Positions 7,711-15,533 are shown, counted from the first letter of the stretch. The stretch: 33,858 nucleotides of DNA from Leptolyngbyaceae cyanobacterium MP9P1.79 (GCA_030248885.1 JARCMD010000215.1:1-33858), one strand, 5' to 3'. Translations and numbers: made by a program. The notes: generated by a model from the letters alone, not told the origin.

Positions 7711-7897
7711 CTTTAACAAAATGACCCGTCAAGAATTGAGAGCCTATGTTTTGGCTCACCGAGAAGATGATGAGGCAATTGAGGCTTTGATAAGAAGGGG
7801 AAATCCTAAAAGTCCAACCTACCCATTTCCGCAAACCGATGAGGATTTAAGGGAAATGGAAGAAATTCTAAGGAGAAAGCTAGGCAGTTCTCTGTAG
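7697..7897 (+). CDS. DUF6887-like small protein
   Basis: A 66-aa charged, helical protein beginning MTKPDFNKMTRQELRAYVLAHREDDEAIEAL, a pattern I associate with the cyanobacterial DUF6887 family. The C-terminus (EDLREMEEILRRKLG) is a likely helix. Start ATG 7697 has GGAGGT 6 bases upstream, within the end of the DUF6888-like gene. Its stop codon TAG lies inside the first bases of repeat copy B (7892), so the repeat abuts the gene and may supply its end. By size, charge and coupling it could be the antitoxin-like partner, but which protein plays which part is not known. Confidence 0.75.
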   Translation: MTKPDFNKMTRQELRAYVLAHREDDEAIEALIRRGNPKSPTYPFPQTDEDLREMEEILRRKLGSSL

Positions 7898-8014
7898 GGT
7901 GGGCAAAGCGATCGTACCCACCTGACTCAAGAATAAGAATTCATCGCAGAATCTTGTCGTTTGGATTTCACAATGGCTGCAACGTGCTATGAATGCTGAA
8001 GTCAACGATCGCTC
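7892..8014 (+). repeat. island repeat, copy B
   Basis: A 123-base copy running from CTGTAGGGTGGGCAAAGCG to CAACGATCGCTC. Its left part contains the inverted arms GGTGGG and CCCACC. It overlaps the stop of the DUF6887-like gene and separates that pair from hicB. Confidence 0.85.
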
Positions 8015-8138
8015 TCCAAGCAAAGTTTTAGTCAGCTAGTGAAATATGCCGTTATGGTTTGTGAATGTAAATAGCTCAGTTGTAGTATCTACTCAAAAGA
8101 TTTGATACCATAAATACAATTATTGGTACTTAAGTTTT

Positions 8139-8348
8139 ATGAGAACATTCACAGCCATTATTGAAAAAGATCATGCAACTGAACTTTATGTTGGCTATGT
8201 TCCTGGATTTGCTGGGGCACATTCTCAAGGAGAGACATTAGATGAGCTACAAAAGAACCTTTGTGAAGTGATTGAGATGCTTTTGGGGGACGAAGAACCG
8301 AAAATTGATACAGAGTTTGTTGGTACGCAGCAAATTACAGTTCGTTAA
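8139..8348 (+). CDS. hicB: HicB family antitoxin
   Basis: A 69-aa protein with the HicB partial-RNase-H-like fold: MRTFTAIIEKD strand, YVGYVPGFAGAHSQGETLDEL (the P-G-x-x-x-x-G-x-T pattern of HicB), then the helix LQKNLCEVIEMLLGD. HicB neutralises the HicA mRNA interferase and usually represses the operon; this short form lacks a separate C-terminal DNA-binding domain, as is common. The stop is 2 bases before the start of the hicA remnant, which carries a frameshift and a nonsense codon, so this antitoxin appears to have outlived its toxin. It could still protect against related toxins, but that is speculation. Confidence 0.9.
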   Translation: MRTFTAIIEKDHATELYVGYVPGFAGAHSQGETLDELQKNLCEVIEMLLGDEEPKIDTEFVGTQQITVR

Positions 8349-8350
8349 GT

Positions 8351-8574
8351 ATGAGCAATATACCTGTACTTAAGCCCAAGCAGTTGTACGGATGCTAGAA
8401 GATTTTGGATTCGTAGAAGTTCGGTAAAAAGGTTCACATAAACAATTTCGACATGAAGACGGTCGAGGGACAACCGTTCCATTTCACAAAGGTCATGATA
8501 TATCGCCGACTTTGCTAAGAAAAATTGCAAGTGACATCGGTTTAACCGTTGAAGAGATGTTGGATTTGGAGTGA
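8351..8574 (+). pseudogene. hicA: hicA toxin remnant, frameshifted and interrupted
   Basis: Read with corrections, this encodes a full-length HicA, a small double-stranded-RNA-binding-like mRNA interferase: MSNIPVLKPKQ, then MLEDFGFVEVR, KGSHKQFRHEDG, TTVPFHKG and a C-terminal DIGLTVEEMLDLE. Two lesions break it. One base is missing after CAG at 8381-8383 (CAG-TTG for an expected CAG-GTTG), which shifts the frame and meets TAG. A TAA at 8425-8427 stands where the family has Gln (CAA). The catalytic His region (GSHKQF) is preserved in the second frame, so decay looks recent. No functional toxin is expected. Confidence 0.88.
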
Positions 8575-8672
8575 GGTTCAACCTGCGGTGCATTGGAACG
8601 AAAGAAAAAGTTTTTGGCTTTGTTGCCAATGGTTGCACGTCTAGTAGGCTTCATTGTTAAAAAAATAGTTTC

Positions 8673-8794
8673 CTGTAGGATGGGCAAAGCGATCGTACTC
8701 ACCTCACTCACGAACAATAATTCACCCTAGCTCTTGTCGGTTGGATTTCACAATGGCTGCAACCCGATACGATCGCTGAAGTCAACGATCGCTC
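8673..8794 (+). repeat. island repeat, copy C
   Basis: A 122-base copy differing from copy D at only two positions by my reading, so these two were duplicated or homogenised recently. It separates the hicB/hicA remnant from the DUF433/PIN-like pair. Confidence 0.9.
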
Positions 8795-8853
8795 TCTCAT
8801 GAACAAGTTGCCATAGAGTAATATGGAAAGATCCACTTTCAAGGACAAACGAG

Positions 8854-9246
8854 ATGACTTGGACATCAAGTGAGCCAGTCGCCATCATTCGTACAGAACG
8901 GGGACTGACGATCGCAGGCACCCGCATTACCCTTTACCAATTCATGGACTATCTCCATGCGGGTTATCAGCCCCAGAAAATTCGGGAAGATTTTCCCCAA
9001 ATCACAAACGAGCAATTTGCTGCTGCCATGTTTTACATTCAGGCAAACCATGCTGAAGTTGAAGCAGAGTATCAAACCATTATCAAAGAGGACAAAGAGA
9101 CTCAAAAGTATTGGGAAGAGCGGAATCGTGAGCGATTTGCTCAAATTGCGACAACACCTCCAAAGCCTGGACAGGAAGCAATTCGGGCAAAACTTGCGGC
9201 TTGGAAATCTCAAATTGAGTCTAGAGAAAGTGAATGTTCTTTCTAA
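8854..9246 (+). CDS. DUF433 domain protein, probable antitoxin
   Basis: A 130-aa protein. Residues about 1-65 match the DUF433 (winged-helix, VapB45-like) pattern: IIRTERGLTIAGTRITLYQFMDYLHAGYQPQKIREDFPQITNEQFAAAMFYI, where G-L-T-I-x-G-T-R-I-T is the family core. The rest is a charged helical tail (EAEYQTIIKEDKETQKYWEERNRERF and on) that probably wraps the partner toxin. Start ATG 8854 has an AAGGA-like SD. The end overlaps the PIN-like gene by 13 bases, giving translational coupling. Known DUF433 proteins partner with PIN-like toxins, and this context agrees. Confidence 0.82.
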   Translation: MTWTSSEPVAIIRTERGLTIAGTRITLYQFMDYLHAGYQPQKIREDFPQITNEQFAAAMFYIQANHAEVEAEYQTIIKEDKETQKYWEERNRERFAQIATTPPKPGQEAIRAKLAAWKSQIESRESECSF

Positions 9247-9626
9247 TCGATCACAACATTGAAGGACAATCCAAAAGACTTTGGGGAACAATTCAAGACG
9301 AAGGTTGGCTGGACTTGGTTAAAATTCGCTTCGTTACATTTGAAGAAGTTCAGCTTCCCATTGAAAGTAGCGATCGTATCGTTTGGTGTTTTGCTCAAGA
9401 ATATAAGATGATCATTCTAACTGCCAATCGGAAGATGAAGGGTAGAGACTCTTTAGAGGAGATAATCCGCAGTGAAAATACAGTTAATTCTCTTCCGGTC
9501 ATCACAATCGAGAACGTAGATAGAATGAATGAAAGAGTATATCGAGAACAATGTGCTGCGCGTATTATCGATATTATGATTGATCTTGAGAACTTAATCG
9601 GGGTGGGGCGTATCTATATTCCTTGA
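9234..9626 (+). CDS. PIN-like protein (VapC45/DUF5615-like), probable toxin
   Basis: A 130-aa protein starting MFFLIDHNIEGQ, where an acidic residue after a hydrophobic strand (D6) matches the first catalytic acid of PIN-like nucleases. A second block, IVWCFAQEYKMIILTANRKMKGRDSLEEII, corresponds to the central strand and loop of this superfamily. Cyanobacterial relatives pair with DUF433 proteins exactly as here, and some carry a misleading acyltransferase name. The likely role is an RNase toxin held by the upstream antitoxin. The frame is intact from start to stop. The exact DUF is not certain by eye. Confidence 0.75.
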   Translation: MFFLIDHNIEGQSKRLWGTIQDEGWLDLVKIRFVTFEEVQLPIESSDRIVWCFAQEYKMIILTANRKMKGRDSLEEIIRSENTVNSLPVITIENVDRMNERVYREQCAARIIDIMIDLENLIGVGRIYIP

Positions 9627-9656
9627 TGTGGTAGGTGTTGAGAAGTAGCTAGTTCC

Positions 9657-9778
9657 CTGTAGGGTGGGCAAAGCGATCGTACTCACCTCACTCACGAACA
9701 ATAATTCACCCTAGCTCTTGTCGGTTGGACTTCACAATGGCTGCAACCCGATACGATCGCTGAAGTCAACGATCGCTC
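9657..9778 (+). repeat. island repeat, copy D
   Basis: Nearly identical to copy C (two substitutions). It follows the PIN-like gene and precedes the broken gene at 9797. It is the last copy seen; the island ends about 350 bases further on. Confidence 0.9.
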
Positions 9779-9796
9779 GAAGCTAAGATAAGAAGA

Positions 9797-10104
9797 TTGA
9801 GTGGCAACGAGGTCAACCCTGTAACAATCCGACAACCTCGTTATAGCAAAGAAGAATTTGCCCGACGTGGTAATGAGATCTATGATTCTCAAGTGCGTCC
9901 TCAAGTCGAGGTAGGCAATCATGGCAGGATTGTGGAGATTTGCTGACGCAACACTTCGTGAATGACATCGACACTGGGGCCTTTGAAGTTGCTGACACGC
10001 CGGTCGCAGCAACCGATCGGCTGTATAAACGGTATTCTGATGCTCAACCCTGGGTGATTCGGATTGGACATCGGGCAGTCTATCTAAAACCCGAAATTAG
10101 CTGA
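9797..10104 (+). pseudogene. broken small conserved cyanobacterial gene
   Basis: Two frames together resemble a single protein of about 90 aa. Frame one reads PVTIRQPRYSKEEFARRGNEIYDSQVRPQVEVGNHGRIV and then meets TGA at about 9943. Another frame continues with DIDTGAFEVADTPVAATDRLYKRY, DAQPWVIRIGHRAVYLKPE to TGA at 10104. Roughly 25 extra bases between the parts shift the frame and add stops. No ATG is visible; TTG 9797 is the best surviving start. I recall intact relatives as short proteins in cyanobacteria, sometimes next to a small aspartic-protease-like gene, but have no function to offer. It is the third decayed reading frame in the island. Confidence 0.7.
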
Positions 10105-10149
10105 GAGGGAACGGAAGTTAACCTAATAGAATCGCCCATTAAATCTCCT

Positions 10150-11691
10150 ATGCGTAAAAAACTCTCTAGAAAACTACTCAGAAGAGCCATTATTGTTGCG
10201 GCAGTTTCTGTTTCTAGCGCCTTAACTTTAAAGCTAATGATTTGGGATTCACCCAACGATCGCTGGCTAATTCAAGACTTATACTATCGCCCACCCCTGG
10301 CTACCAAATTAACACTCGCCCCACCCATTTCTGCTGTCTCAACCACGCCTAAATTAACAGCTACAGCAATAAATGATGCTAGTAAACTCAACAACACACA
10401 GGTAGCAGCCATCTTTCAGCCCACCTCGATCGCTGAAATTCAAACAATTATTCAGACAGCCAAACAGCATAGGCAAAAAATATCAATTTCAGGCGCTAGA
10501 CATAGTATGGGTGGACAAATTGCCTACCCAGATTCCCTTCATCTTGATATGTCTAAATTTGACCAAATTCAATACAACTCAGATCAAACAATCACGGTAC
10601 AAAGTGGAGCAACCTGGAAACAAGTTCAACTTGAATTGGGTAAATATGGCCGAGCCGTGCGTGTTATGCAAGACTCTAATATCTTTACGATCGGGGGTTC
10701 CCTAGCAGTAAACGCCCACGGTAAAGATTCTCGCTTTGGCTCCTTAATTGAAAGTGTAAATTACTTCAAATTAATCAACGCCGAAGGGCAAGAAATTACC
10801 TGTAGTCGCACTGAAAATCCAGAACTATTTCGGGCTGTAATTGGCGGAATGGGAATTTTCGGTGTGCTGACCGAGGTGAACTTGAAAACAACAGAAAATA
10901 CGACCTATGCTTACACCGTTATTCACAAGCCTCAGTCTGAAATGATTTCCTTTATGGAATCTCAGATTCAACGCCCCACGTTAGAAATGATTGAAGCCCA
11001 GATGTCAGTGGATCAATCTAATTACCTAAATGAAGCCCAAATCTATTATTTCGATCGCATTGACACTGATCCCAAAATACTAGACGATGTGAGCGGAGAA
11101 AATAGTATCTGGCTAAGAAAACTGGTTTATCGCACATCACGGCAAAGCAATTGGGGCAAGCAGTTTCGTTGGGCTATGCAAAAGCAAATTGGGCCCTTAC
11201 TTGACCCATCTAAAATTAGTCGCAATTCAAGTATGGCAGCCCCATTTAGAACATTAGAACTTGATGCGCCTGAAACAACAGATATCTTACAAGAATACTT
11301 TGTACCCATTGACAAGATTGATGAATTTTGGAGCATTTATAAAACCTTGCTCCTTAAACATCAGGTGCAATTAATTAATGTAACAGTGCGTAGAGTAAAG
11401 CCCGATCGAGAAGCTTTAGTGTCCTATGCCACCGATGAAATGTATGCTTTCGTGTCCTATTACAAAATTCCTAAAGATGAATCTGGATATCATCAAATGT
11501 CTCAATTTACCCAAGAGATGATGAATGCTTTAAATCAAATGAATGCTAAATTCTACTTGGCCTACAAAGGCTATTATACCAAAGCACAAATCTATCAAAT
11601 GTACCCAAACCTCGGACAGCTATTCAAGCTCAAACGTAAATACGATCCCCAAGAAATTTTTTATCACAAATGGTATGCCGAATTCCAATAG
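10150..11691 (+). CDS. membrane-anchored FAD-binding oxidoreductase (PCMH/FAD_binding_4)
   Basis: A 513-aa protein. A basic N-terminus and hydrophobic stretch (about 12-31) act as a signal anchor. The FAD-binding PCMH domain spans about 82-248: FQPTSIAEIQTII, ISISGARHSMGGQ (H118 in the position that can carry covalent FAD), VQSGATWKQV, and GGSLAVNAHGKD (182-193). The C-terminal part ends FKLKRKYDPQEIFYHKWY, the usual close of these oxidases. The closest type is sugar-lactone/aldonolactone or alcohol oxidase; the substrate is unknown. The gene is noticeably more A/T-rich than its downstream neighbours. It converges with the glycosyltransferase gene with only 29 bases between stops. Confidence 0.87.
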   Translation: MRKKLSRKLLRRAIIVAAVSVSSALTLKLMIWDSPNDRWLIQDLYYRPPLATKLTLAPPISAVSTTPKLTATAINDASKLNNTQVAAIFQPTSIAEIQTIIQTAKQHRQKISISGARHSMGGQIAYPDSLHLDMSKFDQIQYNSDQTITVQSGATWKQVQLELGKYGRAVRVMQDSNIFTIGGSLAVNAHGKDSRFGSLIESVNYFKLINAEGQEITCSRTENPELFRAVIGGMGIFGVLTEVNLKTTENTTYAYTVIHKPQSEMISFMESQIQRPTLEMIEAQMSVDQSNYLNEAQIYYFDRIDTDPKILDDVSGENSIWLRKLVYRTSRQSNWGKQFRWAMQKQIGPLLDPSKISRNSSMAAPFRTLELDAPETTDILQEYFVPIDKIDEFWSIYKTLLLKHQVQLINVTVRRVKPDREALVSYATDEMYAFVSYYKIPKDESGYHQMSQFTQEMMNALNQMNAKFYLAYKGYYTKAQIYQMYPNLGQLFKLKRKYDPQEIFYHKWYAEFQ

Positions 11692-11720
11692 TTCTTTAGC
11701 AGAAATACTACTTTCTACTG

Positions 11721-12842
11721 TCATTTTGAAGTGGCGCATTGTTGAATCATGGACACATAATCAGGGCGCAGTGTTTCCCAACTAAAGCGATCGTATACAG
11801 CACGGTGACGCTGTTGCTGTTGCATCAGATCAGGGCCCCCAGCCAATACTTCAGAGATGAGATGAGTTAAGCTTCCCACCTGTTCAAAATTGGCAAAATA
11901 CCCTTCCTTTCCCAAAACATAGTGGGTGATCTCATAGTCATGCACCAAGCAGGGCAAACCGTAGGACATCGCCTCTAAAAACACTCGTCCAAACCCTTCA
12001 ATTAAAGAAGCGAGGACAAAAATATCAGCAGCTTTGTAATAGTTCGCTACCTCAGAGGGGGCAACAGTTCTAGCCTGAAACCGATCGCTCCCCAACAGAC
12101 TAGTTCCTAACTGAATGATCTCTGGCGATTCCGCATCCTGCTGTCCCAGCAACAACAAAAACGGGCGCGGCGACGGCAAACTCGCCACCTCCCGAATTAA
12201 ATAATCCATGCGCTTGTGGCGTTTGCTGATATTACCAACCGACAAAATTAAAGGAACATCAGGCAAGTTGAGTGTTTGCCGTAGCGCTACCCGTTCCGCC
12301 GATGTTAGCGTCGGCAAATTTGGCGGCATTTTGGTTCCATAGGGAACTAATACTTGCTTTTCGGCAGACACTCCTGCCTTGAGTGCTTCTTGGAAATAAG
12401 TGGGGATGACCTGCTGAACCCGATCGCAGGTTGGATATTCGTAGGGCGATAGGGGCCCACCGTTAGCAAATAGCAACTTGAAGCGTTGCCTAGTTAAACG
12501 CCGCCACTGCCCTAACCAATTACCGATATCTGTGTCACTAAAATAAATTACATCAGGTTGCTGGCGCTGAATGTGGGGCAACAAACTCCCACAAAAAGTA
12601 GCTTGCTCGATCGTATAAGAGGACTTCCCCGTATACTTCGCTAACCGTCGAGCCGCCGTACTGTTGCGAGGTAAATTCCACAAAGGCAACTCTCGTTCTT
12701 GCCGCTCTCCCGCACCTTTAAAGAGGGTTACCTCTAACTCCGGTGCCAACAAAAGTGCCTCAAAACATTCCTGAGTAAACGATTCAAACCCTCGTCGAAT
12801 GCGACCTAGCCCAGAACAAAGGAGGAAAAGTTTTAGGGGCAT
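11721..12842 (-). CDS. glycosyltransferase, GT4-like
   Basis: A 373-aa GT-B fold enzyme. The N-terminal half holds an acceptor domain with LLCSGLGRIRRGFESFTQE, where the G-x-G-R pattern faces the sugar donor. The C-terminal half has LILSVGNISKRHKRMDYLI and the donor-binding motif EGFGRVFLEAMSYGLPCLV (E-x7-E), as in retaining family 4 transferases. Donor and acceptor are unknown; a cell-surface glycan is likely. It starts 12 bases after the stop of the molybdopterin oxidoreductase gene on the same strand, so the two are probably co-transcribed although their functions look unrelated. Confidence 0.9.
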   Translation of the reverse strand: MPLKLFLLCSGLGRIRRGFESFTQECFEALLLAPELEVTLFKGAGERQERELPLWNLPRNSTAARRLAKYTGKSSYTIEQATFCGSLLPHIQRQQPDVIYFSDTDIGNWLGQWRRLTRQRFKLLFANGGPLSPYEYPTCDRVQQVIPTYFQEALKAGVSAEKQVLVPYGTKMPPNLPTLTSAERVALRQTLNLPDVPLILSVGNISKRHKRMDYLIREVASLPSPRPFLLLLGQQDAESPEIIQLGTSLLGSDRFQARTVAPSEVANYYKAADIFVLASLIEGFGRVFLEAMSYGLPCLVHDYEITHYVLGKEGYFANFEQVGSLTHLISEVLAGGPDLMQQQQRHRAVYDRFSWETLRPDYVSMIQQCATSK

Positions 12843-12854
12843 TCCAATCCTGAT

Positions 12855-13457
12855 TTAGGAAAAGCGACTACTATAACGTTCTTCTGCCCAGGGTTCACCT
12901 CTGCGATGATAGCCATTTCGCTCCCAAAAGCCCAATTCCTCATGGTCTAAAAACTCTAAGCCATTAATCCATTTCGCGCTTTTCCAGGCATAGAGATGGG
13001 GAACGACCAGTCTCAATGGGCCACCATGATCCGGCGGGAGTGGCTCTCCAAACAAAGTGTGGGCAAAAAAGTTCTCGTCTCTCAGAAAATCTTCCAGAGC
13101 AATATTTGTTGTGTAATCCCCATAGCAATGCTCCATAACATGAGCAGCCGTGGAGTCCACCTCAAGGTGCTGCATAAAATCTAGCACCTTGACCCCTGTC
13201 CATTGGACATCCAGCTTCGACCACGTAGTTACGCAGTGAAAATCTGCCGTGAAACTACTTTGTGGCAGAGACAAGAAATCTACCCAACTAAAAACGGCTT
13301 CCTTTGCCTTACCCCAAACCCTAAATTGCCAGTTCTCAGTGCTGATTGGCAGAGTCGAACCGTAGGTTAGGACAGGGAAGCCATTTGTGAGGTGTTGCCC
13401 AGGAGGGACACGTCCAGCCTGATCAGATTCAGGTTTGCGAAAAAATTTTCCTAGCAT
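12855..13457 (-). CDS. molybdopterin-dependent oxidoreductase (sulfite-oxidase fold)
   Basis: A 200-aa protein consisting of just the SUOX/YedY-type molybdopterin domain. The Cys that ligates molybdenum is C75 in DFHCVTTWS, and GGPLRLVVPHLYAWKSAKWI is the typical cofactor-binding segment. No Tat signal or haem domain is visible, so it seems cytoplasmic. Relatives reduce or oxidise small sulfur, nitrogen or methionine-sulfoxide compounds; the substrate here is unknown. Its stop is 12 bases upstream of the GT4 gene start. The electron partner is not encoded nearby. Confidence 0.9.
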   Translation of the reverse strand: MLGKFFRKPESDQAGRVPPGQHLTNGFPVLTYGSTLPISTENWQFRVWGKAKEAVFSWVDFLSLPQSSFTADFHCVTTWSKLDVQWTGVKVLDFMQHLEVDSTAAHVMEHCYGDYTTNIALEDFLRDENFFAHTLFGEPLPPDHGGPLRLVVPHLYAWKSAKWINGLEFLDHEELGFWERNGYHRRGEPWAEERYSSRFS

Positions 13458-13490
13458 GGATTAAAGGAAAAATTGAGGACTGAACTTAGC

Positions 13491-13670
13491 CTAAACTTCT
13501 TCGCCTTCAGCGTCGTCATCGTCAGTGGGATAAACAAAGTTAGAACGTCCAGTTAGGATGGACTTCCCGAGGGAGAGGGCTTTTTGAGCCGCCACGGTTG
13601 CTTTATGCTTCCAAGTGGCTTTGCGCTTGTCTCGCTTAGACTTTGATGTTTTCTTCTTAGGAACAGCCAT
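13491..13670 (-). CDS. rpmF: 50S ribosomal protein L32
   Basis: A 59-aa basic protein beginning [21 protein letters not shown], the canonical L32 start, with an acidic C-terminus ([10 protein letters not shown]) typical of cyanobacterial L32. The zinc-binding cysteines of some L32 proteins are absent, as is normal here. I place the start at 13670 rather than at the longer frame to 13769, because the family begins at MAVPKKK. No strong SD precedes it. It is a structural protein of the large subunit near the peptidyl-transferase region. Confidence 0.95.
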   Translation of the reverse strand: MAVPKKKTSKSKRDKRKATWKHKATVAAQKALSLGKSILTGRSNFVYPTDDDDAEGEEV

Positions 13671-13848
13671 AACTAAAAGGGGAATTTTGACAGCTTTCCA
13701 ATCATATACGATCTTATAGCTAATAGATCCGACAAGCTTGAGCAAACAGTCCCCATCTGCTTGCAACAACCAAGGCTCTCTAAGGAGTTATAGGCGAAGC
13801 TAGTCAGTCGATCGCCGTCTCCAAGGAACTTTTATAGAAAAGAACAAT

Positions 13849-14085
13849 TTAATAAACTGCACCACACTTAGATTGAAGATCAGCTTCAGCTAACCCATAG
13901 TGCTGTTGTCGGCATAACAAAACCTGGGCCGTTCGCTGTTGAAAAATAATCCGGTGTCCAATCCAACCTAGAGGCACTCCAGCAACCAAACCAATTAAAC
14001 CACCCAGAACTAAGCCAATAGTCAGACTAGAAACTAGGTTTTTTCTGGTGATGGCATTTTCCTTATTGACAGTACTTCCTTTCAC
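13849..14085 (-). CDS. small membrane protein, hypothetical
   Basis: A 78-aa protein, read from GTG at 14085, with one clear membrane segment: SSLTIGLVLGGLIGLVAGVPLGWIGHRI, glycine-rich, about residues 19-46. A short charged N-terminus precedes it, and the C-terminal tail contains two cysteines (LLCRQQHYGL and SKCGAVY). Function unknown. It lies between rpmF and the DUF6464 gene on the same strand, with gaps too large to prove an operon. Confidence 0.55.
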   Translation of the reverse strand: MKGSTVNKENAITRKNLVSSLTIGLVLGGLIGLVAGVPLGWIGHRIIFQQRTAQVLLCRQQHYGLAEADLQSKCGAVY

Positions 14086-14258
14086 TCGCTAATCCTCAGC
14101 TCTACATTGCTTTATGAGAACTGGATTCAAGCTGAATTGCCTCTCTCTCAATGCTTAGAATTACAAGCCGAAACTGCCGAATTTAAACCTCTACAAAATA
14201 AATCCGAACTGTAAGAATTTGGATGACTGTGTTTAAGCAGCAACAGTTCAGGAACCAC

Positions 14259-14615
14259 CTAATGTCTATTTTCAAAAAAGCGGCACTGGTGACAAGGGCC
14301 GTGGGGATTCACGGCACACCGAATAAGCTCTGAGCCAGCACTAAAGCGGCAACTAGCATCCCCGACCACCCACCGTCCTTCAAACCAGCTTTTTTCTTGA
14401 AGGGCAGGGGCTGATTGGACATACAAAGCTATTTTGTGTAAAAGGTATCGACCAGCTTTCAACTGGTAGCGGTGGCGACGTTCTAAAACTGCGTAAGTCT
14501 GCCCTTCCATATCCAGATAGGCTCCTGGTTGGGGAGTCCAATCTAGCCAGAGGCTGCCAAGCGATCGATGGGGATGGGTCAGAATGATCTCTGTTGGCAG
14601 AGACTGTGGCTCCAT
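14259..14615 (-). CDS. DUF6464 family protein
   Basis: A 118-aa protein with the pattern I associate with DUF6464 in cyanobacteria: PQPGAYLDMEGQTYAVLERRHRYQLKAGRYLLHKIALYVQ (about 28-67), then GRWVVGDASCRFSAGSELIRCAVNPHGPCHQCRFFE. The four cysteines (ASC, IRC, CHQC) might bind a metal. It is soluble, with no signal peptide. Start ATG 14615. Function unknown; its wide conservation in the phylum suggests a housekeeping part. Confidence 0.82.
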   Translation of the reverse strand: MEPQSLPTEIILTHPHRSLGSLWLDWTPQPGAYLDMEGQTYAVLERRHRYQLKAGRYLLHKIALYVQSAPALQEKSWFEGRWVVGDASCRFSAGSELIRCAVNPHGPCHQCRFFENRH

Positions 14616-15056
14616 AGGTTCAGTGTGACGCTGATTACATTACAGCGATCGTACCGCAACTATTTGAAGATAAACAAATTACAGAGGGACTTTAGAAGAT
14701 TTCCAGAAAAGGTTATACCAGGCACCGGAAGGGCGTTTGCGTAGCGTGTGCTTTGCACTTAGCATCCGGGCAATGATCTTCTGGTCGATTCAAAGCTCTG
14801 TCTGCCGGATGCTTCGCCCCTACAGGGGTAACATCTTTCTCAGAAATCTCCTTGACAGCAATTTTCATCCAATTCTTAGTGCAGAAATGATATTTCTAAG
14901 CTGTCAAATGTCTGTACAAATCTACCTCTATGCAGATGTAAACCCGATGAAATTTTCGCAAACTGTTTGAGGAGTTTGGAAGTAGCGGGATTGAAACCCT
15001 GATTCTTACATTATCTCCCCAACTATATATTTGCTTAAATTCTGGAGAAGCTTGCT
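14616..15056. other. intergenic region with a MITE-like repeat
   Basis: This 441-base region separates the DUF6464 start from the secreted-protein gene. It holds one element of the AGGAGATTTC repeat family (14694-14852). The rest includes the promoter region of both genes; SD TGGAGAAG lies just before 15057. The 77-codon frame covering the repeat is not a gene. Confidence 0.5.
14694..14852 (+). mobile_element. MITE-like repeat R1, copy 1
   Basis: A 159-base element with ends AGAAGATTTCCAGAAAAG and TTTCTCAGAAATCTCCT, which are imperfect inverted repeats, and internal palindromic arms AGCATCCGG / CCGGATGCT. Other copies are at 17781-17909 (inverted), 18229-18400 and 30788-30922. It has no coding capacity and would need a transposase from elsewhere. 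Confidence 0.75.
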
Positions 15057-15449
15057 ATGTTAGTTACTCGCTTTAAGTTGCCTATTGCTCGTCTCGTTCG
15101 CTTTGTGCTGGTTGGCTTTGTCTGTGCTTTGCTCACCTTTGCTCAAGCATTGCCCGCCTATGCTGCCAAGAGCAAACCTACTCAAGGTGAAGCTCAACTG
15201 AAGAAGATTGAAGGTAAGTCGATCGATATTTTAAAAGCAGGTGGGCCTACCTCAATGAAGAAGACGATTAAAGAGGCGAATAAGGGACTGAATGAAGTTC
15301 AAGGTGATGCAGACATCGACAAAATGAATCGTCCTTCTAACTCCCGTGGTGCCGCTCCTTCCATTGAGCAGAAAATTGAGCAGAGCTTAGAGACGCTCGA
15401 AGGCAAAACTGAAGATGCTGTCAAGTCTGCTAAAGACTTGGTGAAATAG
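15057..15449 (+). CDS. secreted small protein, Lti-like (low-temperature-induced type)
   Basis: A 130-aa protein with an N-terminal signal peptide: basic start, hydrophobic core (about 13-31) and cleavage-like end ALPAYAA (32-38). The mature part is charged and helical: KSKPTQGEAQLKKIEGKSIDILKAGGPTSMKKTIKEANKGLNEVQGDADIDKMNRP, then a helical tail. It resembles cyanobacterial proteins annotated as low-temperature-induced, a name from expression and not from function. SD GGAGAAG precedes the start. A strong terminator follows at 15534-15561, so it is transcribed alone. Periplasmic or lumenal location is inferred. Confidence 0.8.
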   Translation: MLVTRFKLPIARLVRFVLVGFVCALLTFAQALPAYAAKSKPTQGEAQLKKIEGKSIDILKAGGPTSMKKTIKEANKGLNEVQGDADIDKMNRPSNSRGAAPSIEQKIEQSLETLEGKTEDAVKSAKDLVK

Positions 15450-15533
15450 GCACATCTGCTGAAATTGGATGGAAGTTGCTGTTAAGCCTAACTACCTCCG
15501 ATTTTTTCAACCCTTTAGACTTTTACACCTTGT

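Noticed and set aside
9234-9626. Acyltransferase name for the PIN-like protein
   Set aside because: The residues and gene partner fit a PIN-like toxin; no acyltransferase motif is seen.
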